From Flavobacteriales bacterium (lineage in GTDB: Bacteria; Bacteroidota; Bacteroidia; Flavobacteriales; TMED113), in the NCBI GenBank assembly GCA_002718035.1, contig PBCX01000011.1, positions 1 to 64,000 on the forward strand: 64,000 bases of DNA, read 5' to 3'. The notes below the pieces were generated by a model that searched no databases, was not told where the DNA came from, and saw only the letters and a program-made list of their open reading frames with translations. Positions 15,628 through 22,254 of the stretch are shown one piece after another. The position numbers and the translations under genes are program-made. The first letter of the stretch is position 1, and every line of letters begins with the position of its first letter.

Positions 15628-15660
15628 AAAAAAAGAGGATCTAAATGATCCTCTTTTTTT
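15628..15660 (-). terminator. Rho-independent terminator, barrel gene 3
   Basis: A 7-bp stem GAGGATC/GATCCTC with loop TAAAT is flanked by A7 and T7. It lies 19 bp beyond the stop of the gene at 15679-16095. Confidence 0.9.
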
Positions 15661-15678
15661 ATTTGATATTGTTAAAAA

Positions 15679-16095
15679 TTATAGAGTAAATCTTAACGCC
15701 CAAGCTAATCTTGGAGTAAAATCTTGAATATCATCTAAAACAATCATTGGCTCAAATTGAAACTTCCAAACACCAGTGTCTAGAGTCCAACCAGCTGCAG
15801 CTCCGATATTATATTCAGATTCTGACATAGCATCTGTTTTAACAGCTGTAGTAGTAGCCTGAATAAACATGTCATCAAAAATACCATAATATCTAGCTCC
15901 TACTGTAAAATTGTCCCAATCAGACATTCCTAAAGAAACCATAATATCATCTGTCATAAAAACACCGATATTAGCTTCAGTATTTAATGGTTGAGTAATA
16001 TCTAAACTGTTTGCAGCAAATGTCAATGATCCTTGCTGAGCAAAAGTAAATGTTGCAATCATTAAAGAAGCAACTAGTAATGTTAACTTTTTCAT
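15679..16095 (-). CDS. Small outer-membrane beta-barrel protein (paralogue 3)
   Basis: From the ATG at 16095 the product is 138 residues with signal peptide MKKLTLLVASLMIATFTFAQ, the same length as its near-identical neighbour. The ORF track starts 29 codons earlier at 16182. I reject that start because the extension (MFKKTTFFTLKK...) has no counterpart in the paralogues and would place the signal peptide internally. The barrel ends WALRFTL. Gene order suggests successive tandem duplication of one unit (leader, gene, terminator). Function unknown; an outer-membrane location is well supported by the signal peptide and terminal strand pattern. Confidence 0.78.
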   Translation of the reverse strand: MKKLTLLVASLMIATFTFAQQGSLTFAANSLDITQPLNTEANIGVFMTDDIMVSLGMSDWDNFTVGARYYGIFDDMFIQATTTAVKTDAMSESEYNIGAAAGWTLDTGVWKFQFEPMIVLDDIQDFTPRLAWALRFTL

Positions 16096-16197
16096 AATAA
16101 ATTTAATTTTAATAGTTAATTGGTTGCAAGAAAATACTATTAATGATTTTTTTAAAGTAAAAAAAGTCGTTTTTTTAAACATCTTCTTGTTTAAAAT

Positions 16198-16845
16198 TCA
16201 TTGCTTTTTTCTTAGGAAGGGAACAAATTTAAAATTTTTGTACTCTGAAATTAACTCATAATCATTTAATCCTGTCTTCAAAATCACCATCATATTTTGA
16301 GTATCTATACCAACAGGAATAACCAATATCCCTCCAATAATTAATTGTTTTTTAAGTTGATCAGGAACCTTAGGAGTCCCAGCAGTTACGATTATTTTAT
16401 CAAAAGGGGAATGGTCAGGTATCCCTAAATAACCATCTCCGTAAAATAATTTCACGTTAAGATTTAAGTTCAATAAATTTTTTTTTGCTGTTAAATAAAG
16501 ATCTTTATGCCTTTCGATTGAATAAACTCTACAACCAATTTTAGATAAAATAGCAGCTTGGTATCCAGAGCCAGTTCCAATTTCCAATACTTTATCACCC
16601 TCTTTAGGAGAAAGAAGCTCAGATTGAAAGGCAACAGTATAGGGGTTTGATATAGTTTGATCACACCCTATTGGAAATGCATTATCTTTATAAGCAAATT
16701 CAATGAAAGCAGAATCTAAAAAAAAATGCCTTGGAACTTTCTTCATTGCATCTAAAACTCTGACATCTCTAATATCTCTATCTATTAACCTATCAACCAT
16801 TTTAGCTCTCAAGCCTTTGTCTCTAAAAGAATCTATTTTTTTCAA
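16198..16845 (-). CDS. pcm: Protein-L-isoaspartate O-methyltransferase
   Basis: The 215-residue protein has the PCMT pattern: VPRHFFLDSAFIEFAYKDNAFPIG, then QTISNPYTVAFQ, which carries the family-specific substrate site. The SAM-binding motif is VLEIGTGSGYQAAIL (about 86-100), and the C-terminal part reads GGILVIPVG. It methylates isoaspartyl residues so that damaged proteins can be repaired. It lies between the barrel genes and a divergent oxidoreductase gene, with 102 bp separating it from the upstream end of the barrel gene that it faces tail-on. The start at 16845 gives a normal family length. Confidence 0.94.
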   Translation of the reverse strand: MKKIDSFRDKGLRAKMVDRLIDRDIRDVRVLDAMKKVPRHFFLDSAFIEFAYKDNAFPIGCDQTISNPYTVAFQSELLSPKEGDKVLEIGTGSGYQAAILSKIGCRVYSIERHKDLYLTAKKNLLNLNLNVKLFYGDGYLGIPDHSPFDKIIVTAGTPKVPDQLKKQLIIGGILVIPVGIDTQNMMVILKTGLNDYELISEYKNFKFVPFLRKKQ

Positions 16846-16908
16846 TTTTTGTCAATAATTTTAAAATGATTAAACAAATAAATTTATTTTTGATGAAAGA
16901 TAAAAAAA

Positions 16909-17790
16909 ATGTTAAAAATTGGCATTGTAGGAACCGGATACTTTGGGGAAATTCACTTAAAAGTACTTTTAGAATTAAAGAACAAATTTAAGTTAATAGG
17001 ATTTAACGATGTCGATAAAAAAAGATCTCAATTTATTACCAAAACTTATAACTTACCTTTTTTTTCTTTAAATGAGCTGTTAGAAAAAAGTGATGTAATA
17101 AGTATTTGCTCTAAAACTAGCTCTCATTTTAATATACTAAAAACTGTCATAGCAAATAACAAGCACGCACTGGTTGAAAAACCAATTTGTGAAAATATAA
17201 ATGAAATTTATGAACTAAAGAGACTATTGAAAAATTCCAAAAGCACTTTACAAGTTGGCTTTATTGAGAGATTCAATCCTGCATATTTAAATTTAAAAAC
17301 TATCAATTTTGTCCCTAAGTCAATACAATGTATAAGAGAAACTTCATTATTAGATAGGAATAAAAACAATTCCATTATCCATGATTTAATGATTCATGAC
17401 ATTGATTTAATAAATACAATTATAAATAGCCCCCCCAAGTCTGTTAAAGTGATTGAAAAAAGAAAAAATAAAGTTAATTGTATCATTAACTTTCAAAATG
17501 ATTGTAAAGTGGAATTAACTTCTCAGAGAACTAACGAAAAAAATAAAAATCACTCAAGAATAATGAATATCAAAACAGTTGATAATAATGAAATAAATTT
17601 AGATTTATCTAATCATAAAATAACAATTAATGGCAAAAATAAAGCCTCAAATAATATTAGAAGTATAAATCAGTTAAAAGAAGAGTATAATTATTTATAC
17701 AAATCTATTATTGAGAAAAAAGAAAATATGATATCTTTAGAAGCTGCTGAAAAATGTAGTATTATCACTGAATTAATTGAATTAAAATGA
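16909..17790 (+). CDS. Gfo/Idh/MocA-family oxidoreductase
   Basis: The 293-residue protein has an N-terminal Rossmann fold (IGIVGTGYFGEIHLKVL), the family motif KHALVEKPICENI (about residue 84, containing the EKP lysine), and a C-terminal alpha/beta substrate domain with FIERFNPAYLN and IHDLMIHDIDLI. Such enzymes oxidise or reduce sugars with NAD(P). In this setting, the first gene of an operon with a lipoprotein and a WcaJ-like sugar transferase, it probably makes a modified UDP-sugar for surface polysaccharide. The exact sugar cannot be told. The stop overlaps the next start (ATGA). Confidence 0.85.
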   Translation: MLKIGIVGTGYFGEIHLKVLLELKNKFKLIGFNDVDKKRSQFITKTYNLPFFSLNELLEKSDVISICSKTSSHFNILKTVIANNKHALVEKPICENINEIYELKRLLKNSKSTLQVGFIERFNPAYLNLKTINFVPKSIQCIRETSLLDRNKNNSIIHDLMIHDIDLINTIINSPPKSVKVIEKRKNKVNCIINFQNDCKVELTSQRTNEKNKNHSRIMNIKTVDNNEINLDLSNHKITINGKNKASNNIRSINQLKEEYNYLYKSIIEKKENMISLEAAEKCSIITELIELK

Positions 17791-18653
17791 TGAATAAAAT
17801 ATTATTTGCAATAATTATAATTTTAATTTGCTCATGCGAAAAAGAGGCCGAAAAGGCAATAATTTTAAATATAGAACCTTTCTCATTCATAGATAATTCA
17901 ACGTGCTCAAATAACACAGAGTCAATAAATATTACTGACAGCTGGGTTACTGTAAATGGTAATTTCATGGGAGCATTTGAAATACCATCAAGTGTTCCAT
18001 TAATTGGTCTTAATGAAATTACTAACTTAAGAATATCACCAGGGATAAAAGAGAATGGAATTTCAGCAACTAGAATAATTTACCCATTTTATGAAATCTT
18101 TGAACAATTTGATACAGATTTTGATGAAAATATAACTATATATCCTACAACAAAATTTAATGAGACAGTTAATTGCAAATTTTCTACTACTGGAAGCTTT
18201 GAAGGATTAGGAGATGGGCTTTTAGTAGGAGCAAAAAATAACACGAGCGTTATTTCAAATACAACTAACCCAAATGAAGTTTTTCAAGGTGAAAAATCAT
18301 GTAAAATATCACTTAATTCATTCTCAAATATACTTTACGCTTCATCAAAAGAATTTTCATTCTTTGACGATTTTCCAATTTTACCTAGTAACGTATTTTT
18401 GGAATTAAATTTCAAATCCTCTATTAGCTTTGAATACGGACTAATAAACTACATTTTAAATGACTCAATAGAAGTTGAGTGCGGTGGAATAAATAAATCA
18501 GATGAATGGAAAAAAATATATCTGAATCTGAGTGAAAAAATTGTACCGTACATGAATAGTTCAGTTTTCAAAATATATTTCAAAGGAGATTTCTCAGGTG
18601 AAAATTTTGAAGATTATATACTATTAGATAATATAAAAGTTATTTATCAATGA
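17787..18653 (+). CDS. Predicted lipoprotein of unknown function
   Basis: The 288-residue protein begins with a lipoprotein signal (FAIIIILICSCEKEAE, modified Cys about 17) and then a beta-rich region. The second half (about 130-288: CKFSTTGSFEGLGDGLLVG to DNIKVIYQ) reads like a jelly-roll carbohydrate-binding-type sandwich ending in a strand typical of such modules; this is a weak impression. I do not recognise the family. It is coupled by a 4-nt overlap to the oxidoreductase upstream and by another 4-nt overlap to the sugar transferase downstream, so it is very likely part of polysaccharide assembly or display. The acidic residues just after Cys could affect surface export in Bacteroidota, but this is not decisive. 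Confidence 0.7.
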   Translation: MMNKILFAIIIILICSCEKEAEKAIILNIEPFSFIDNSTCSNNTESINITDSWVTVNGNFMGAFEIPSSVPLIGLNEITNLRISPGIKENGISATRIIYPFYEIFEQFDTDFDENITIYPTTKFNETVNCKFSTTGSFEGLGDGLLVGAKNNTSVISNTTNPNEVFQGEKSCKISLNSFSNILYASSKEFSFFDDFPILPSNVFLELNFKSSISFEYGLINYILNDSIEVECGGINKSDEWKKIYLNLSEKIVPYMNSSVFKIYFKGDFSGENFEDYILLDNIKVIYQ

Positions 18654-20050
18654 AAAAAAGAGAAACTCTAAAATTTATCTTTTTTGATATTATCTCCTCT
18701 TCATCCAGTTGGGTATTGTTTTTTATGTTCCGAAAAAAACTTGAAAATCAAAATTTTGAAATATTTAACTTTTCATTAATCATTGGTGCTATTTTTGTTT
18801 GTTTGTTTTGGATTTCTCTTTACACGCTACTTGGAAAATACAAAAATGTATTACGTGCTTCAAGATTACATGAATTTTTTAACACAATATATCAATCTCT
18901 TTTAGGATGCATTATTATATTTTTCATTTTAATTATAGATGACATTCAATATCAAAAAAACTATACTTATTATTATAAATCTGTTGTTTTTTTATTCTCT
19001 TCTCATTTTTTTCTGACATTTTCTTTTAGATATATAATTTCTAGTAAAATCGTTAAAAAAATAAAAAATGGAGAAATTGGCTTTAATACTATTATAATTG
19101 GATCCTCTAAAAAAGCTCTTAATATTTTTAATGAATTAAATAAACTACCTAAATCATCTGGTAATAAAATAATTGGATTTATTAAAGAGACTGATAGAAG
19201 CGAAGTTTTATTTCCAAATTCAATTAAAAATCTTGGAAATTTATCCAATCTATCACAGATACTAAAGAAAATAAAAGTAGATGAAGCTATTTTAGCTATT
19301 GAAAAAGAAAGCAATTCATTTGAACAAATATTATATGAGTTAGATTATTATAATATAATTACTAAAATTATCCCAAAAAAAATTGACCTACTTTCAGGAA
19401 ATGTAAAAATGTCTTCAATTCATGCTTTTCCTTTTACTGAAATTCTACCATCCTCAATGTCACAATTAGAATCATTTTTAAAAAGACTATTTGATATAAT
19501 AATTTCTGTATTTTCTTTAGCTTCTTTGGTCCCTGTTTTTGTCATTACTTCTTTGTTAATTAAATTAACCTCAAAAGGACCTATTTTTTATTTTCAAACA
19601 AGAGCCGGGAAAAATAGAAAACCATTTAAGATGATTAAATTTAGATCAATGCATATTAATGCTGAGATAGAAGGTAAACCTAAATTAACTCAAGAAAATG
19701 ACACTAGAGTAACAAAATGGGGGAAGTTTATGAGAAAATACAGAATTGATGAACTGCCTCAGTTCTATAATGTTTTAATTGGAGAAATGTCATTAGTTGG
19801 ACCTAGACCAGAAAGAGAATTTTTTATTGAAAAAATTTTGAATAGTGCCCCACACTATAAATTAGTATTTAAAGTTAAGCCTGGGATTACATCTTGGGGA
19901 ATGGTTAAATATGGATATGCTGATAATGTTAGTAAAATGATAGAAAGATTAAAGTTTGATATAATTTATATTGAAAATCTATCTATATTTAGTGATATAA
20001 AGGTTCTCGCTTATACTTTAATTATTGTATTACAAGGGAGAGGAAAATAA
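18650..20050 (+). CDS. Polyprenyl-phosphate sugar-1-phosphate transferase (WcaJ/WbaP type)
   Basis: The 466-residue membrane protein has four to five N-terminal hydrophobic helices and a Rossmann-like CoA-binding-type middle domain (about 145-240: FNTIIIGSSKKALNIF). The C-terminal bacterial sugar transferase domain runs from about 278 (LKRLFDIIISVFSLASLVPVF) with FKMIKFRSMH, TKWGKFMRKYRIDELPQFYNV and LVGPRPEREFF, the catalytic and substrate motifs. It transfers a sugar 1-phosphate from a nucleotide sugar to undecaprenyl phosphate, starting synthesis of an exopolysaccharide or O-antigen-like chain at the inner membrane. It closes a three-gene coupled operon; no further glycosyltransferases follow, so the rest of the pathway is elsewhere. 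Confidence 0.92.
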   Translation: MKKRETLKFIFFDIISSSSSWVLFFMFRKKLENQNFEIFNFSLIIGAIFVCLFWISLYTLLGKYKNVLRASRLHEFFNTIYQSLLGCIIIFFILIIDDIQYQKNYTYYYKSVVFLFSSHFFLTFSFRYIISSKIVKKIKNGEIGFNTIIIGSSKKALNIFNELNKLPKSSGNKIIGFIKETDRSEVLFPNSIKNLGNLSNLSQILKKIKVDEAILAIEKESNSFEQILYELDYYNIITKIIPKKIDLLSGNVKMSSIHAFPFTEILPSSMSQLESFLKRLFDIIISVFSLASLVPVFVITSLLIKLTSKGPIFYFQTRAGKNRKPFKMIKFRSMHINAEIEGKPKLTQENDTRVTKWGKFMRKYRIDELPQFYNVLIGEMSLVGPRPEREFFIEKILNSAPHYKLVFKVKPGITSWGMVKYGYADNVSKMIERLKFDIIYIENLSIFSDIKVLAYTLIIVLQGRGK

Positions 20051-20056
20051 AATACC

Positions 20057-20947
20057 ATGAAAAAAGTTTCTATAATCGGATCAGGGACAATGGGAAATGG
20101 AATCGCTCATTGCTTCGCTCAAAAAGGATTTAACGTTTCAATTTTTGATATTTCAAAAGAAAACTTAATCAAAGCTGAAAGCAATATTTCTAAGAATTTA
20201 GATAGGATGATTAAAAAAGAAAAAATATCTGAGTTAGAAAAAAAAAATATACTTTCTAGAATTTCTTTTTTAAATGAGTTAGAGAAAAATATTGAAGATA
20301 GCGACTTAGTAGTTGAAGCTGCAACTGAGAGAAAAGATGTAAAATTCAATATTTTTCAAAAACTAGATAAATTATGTAAACCTGAAACAATTTTAGCTAC
20401 TAATACCTCATCAATTTCAATAACAGAAATTGGATCAAAAACTCAAAGAGAAGAAAAAGTAATTGGAATGCATTTTATGAATCCTGTACCTATTATGAAG
20501 TTAGTAGAAGTTATTAAAGGCAAGAAAACCTCAGACGAAACTTTTGAAACTATCATGGATTTATCGAAACTACTTGATAAAAAACCTGTTTTCGTTAATG
20601 ATGCCCCTGGATTTGTTGCAAATAGAATTTTAATGCCAATGATAAATGAAGCTATTTTAACATTAGAACAAAATGTCTCCGGTGTTGAAGAGATTGATAC
20701 TGTAATGATTCTAGGAATGTCTCATCCTATGGGACCATTATTTTTAGCAGACTTTATAGGACTTGATGTCTGTTTGTCTATATTAAATGTAATGCACGAA
20801 GGCTTCCAAGACGATAAGTATGCTGCTTGCAACTTACTTAAGCAAATGGTTAACAACAATGAATTAGGAGTTAAAACTGGGAAAGGTTTCTATATTTACT
20901 CAGAAGGGTTAAAAAATAAAAAAGTTTCTCCAAATTTTTTAAAATAG
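20057..20947 (+). CDS. 3-hydroxyacyl-CoA (3-hydroxybutyryl-CoA) dehydrogenase
   Basis: The 296-residue protein starts with the NAD-binding motif VSIIGSGTMGNGIAHCFAQKG. It has SDLVVEAATERKDVK, the catalytic His region GMHFMNPVPIMKLVEVI with its partner Glu, and the C-terminal helical domain (DAPGFVANRILMPMINEAI, then HPMGPLFLADFIGLDVCL, then GVKTGKGFYIY). It interconverts 3-hydroxyacyl-CoA and 3-ketoacyl-CoA in fatty acid or amino acid breakdown. It lies six bases after the sugar transferase gene, so it may share its transcript although the pathway differs. It overlaps the convergent DUF4294 gene by 9 bp. Confidence 0.93.
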   Translation: MKKVSIIGSGTMGNGIAHCFAQKGFNVSIFDISKENLIKAESNISKNLDRMIKKEKISELEKKNILSRISFLNELEKNIEDSDLVVEAATERKDVKFNIFQKLDKLCKPETILATNTSSISITEIGSKTQREEKVIGMHFMNPVPIMKLVEVIKGKKTSDETFETIMDLSKLLDKKPVFVNDAPGFVANRILMPMINEAILTLEQNVSGVEEIDTVMILGMSHPMGPLFLADFIGLDVCLSILNVMHEGFQDDKYAACNLLKQMVNNNELGVKTGKGFYIYSEGLKNKKVSPNFLK

Positions 20948-21496
20948 AAAATTATTTTCAATAACTTTTTCAATTAAAAAATCTTCTTTATTTTTTTTAG
21001 GATAAAAAGTAGATTTTAAATTTCCCTCATAAATCTTTGAAAGTCTTTGCCACCAAAAAGCATTCCAACTTCCTCTGTATTTTCTAATTAATGAAAAAAC
21101 TGTAATATTATTTTTTCTATAAATTAATTTACATAAAATAACACCTTCTTTCCTAGTTAATGACTTTATTTGATTTAAAAATCTATTCATTAATTCATTT
21201 CTATATTTTTTAATTATTTTTTTTTTGAATCTTTTTTTTTTCTCAAACTTTAACTTTGTATCTAGTTTTGAAATAATTGAGTTTAGAGTATCAACATAAC
21301 GATAAACTTTTAAAACTTTTTTTTCATAAAAATAGTACTCATTAAAAGAATAAGACATCTTTGTCTTTAAGTCAACTTCATCTAATTGTATTACACTGGT
21401 TGAATCTTGAGAAAACGAAATATTTAAATTGAAAATAATAGTTAATAAACTATTTATTAAAAAAAGGTTATTATATTGAAAAAAATAGAAAGACAT
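20939..21496 (-). CDS. DUF4294 family protein, exported
   Basis: The 185-residue protein has a hydrophobic N-terminal segment (NLFLINSLLTIIFNLNISFS) that looks like a signal peptide, then the DUF4294 domain, a family of Bacteroidota. The pattern includes YYFYEKKVLKVYRYVDTLN, a very basic segment (FEKKKRFKKKIIKKYRNELM), GVILCKLIYR and RGSWNAFWWQRLSKIYEGNLK. The function of this family is unknown. In other flavobacteria the family is often beside a PD-(D/E)XK-like or peptidase gene, as far as I recall; here its start codon touches that of the divergent nuclease gene (CATATG at 21494-21499). No promoter can therefore lie between them. Confidence 0.75.
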   Translation of the reverse strand: MSFYFFQYNNLFLINSLLTIIFNLNISFSQDSTSVIQLDEVDLKTKMSYSFNEYYFYEKKVLKVYRYVDTLNSIISKLDTKLKFEKKKRFKKKIIKKYRNELMNRFLNQIKSLTRKEGVILCKLIYRKNNITVFSLIRKYRGSWNAFWWQRLSKIYEGNLKSTFYPKKNKEDFLIEKVIENNFLF

Positions 21497-22231
21497 ATGA
21501 TTGACAAAGTTCTAAGTAAAAGTAAGTTAATTTCTTTAGATGAGGAAAGTCATACTTATTCTCTTTCTGACTCTGAAATAAAATTTCAAAGTGTTACTGA
21601 ATTTATTCATACATTTTTTAATCCTTTTGATGAAAAAAAGATCGCAAAAAAATTAACAGAGTCAAATATTAAATACAAAGGAATGACTGTTGAAGAATTA
21701 ATTGCAAGTTGGAATAAAAGAAGAGATCGTGGCACAATTGTACATAAAGAAATTGAAGAATATATTAATTCAAACTTTAAAATTAAGTATGAGTCAAGTT
21801 TGGATTCAAAGTCTATTCAAGGAATTAATTTTTTAAATCAAAAATGTATTAAGGAAAGTAATATATTAGCTTCTGAAGTAATTGTCTTCTCTGAAAAACT
21901 AAAACTCGCAGGAACTATTGATTTATTAATTTACAATAAAAAAAAGAATCATATTTCAATTGTTGATTGGAAAACAAATAAAAAAATCAACAAAAATTCT
22001 TTTAATAACTCAAGAAAAGGAATAAAATTTCCATTAAAAAATTTAGATGATTGTAATTTCAACCAATATAATTTACAATTATCAATGTATCAATATATTT
22101 TAGAGGAGTTTTATGAAACTAAAGTCAATGGACTTTTTATTGTTCATTTAAATGAAAACTACTTTAATTATAAAAACTATAAGTGCGAGTATAAAAAAAG
22201 ACTAATCGAAAGCATGCTTACTAATATTTAA
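21497..22231 (+). CDS. PD-(D/E)XK superfamily nuclease-like protein
   Basis: From the ATG at 21497 the product is 244 residues. The order of motifs is that of a Cas4/RecB-type nuclease: a conserved His (RGTIVHKEIEEY, about 82-93), Glu (ASEVIVF), Asp (LAGTIDLLI), Asp-x-Lys (SIVDWKTNKK) and the QxxxY helix (YNLQLSMYQYILEE). Substrate and role are unknown; such single-domain proteins occur as phage-like or repair exonucleases. No cas genes or CRISPR repeats are present. The ORF track starts at a TTG (21476), seven codons upstream inside the divergent gene; the ATG is preferred. It is followed 23 bp later by the GCS2 fusion gene. Confidence 0.75.
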   Translation: MIDKVLSKSKLISLDEESHTYSLSDSEIKFQSVTEFIHTFFNPFDEKKIAKKLTESNIKYKGMTVEELIASWNKRRDRGTIVHKEIEEYINSNFKIKYESSLDSKSIQGINFLNQKCIKESNILASEVIVFSEKLKLAGTIDLLIYNKKKNHISIVDWKTNKKINKNSFNNSRKGIKFPLKNLDDCNFNQYNLQLSMYQYILEEFYETKVNGLFIVHLNENYFNYKNYKCEYKKRLIESMLTNI

Positions 22232-22254
22232 AAAATTATTACAATAAACCTCCC

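Noticed and set aside
16096-16182. N-terminal extension of the third barrel protein
   Set aside because: It would bury the signal peptide; two paralogues begin at the corresponding internal Met.
21476-21496. TTG start for the PD-(D/E)XK gene
   Set aside because: An ATG seven codons later is available; the upstream codons overlap the divergent gene.
21497-22231. Cas4 nuclease as sign of a CRISPR-Cas or defence island
   Set aside because: The motif order is general to the PD-(D/E)XK family, the cysteine cluster of Cas4 is missing, and no cas genes, repeats or other defence genes are nearby.
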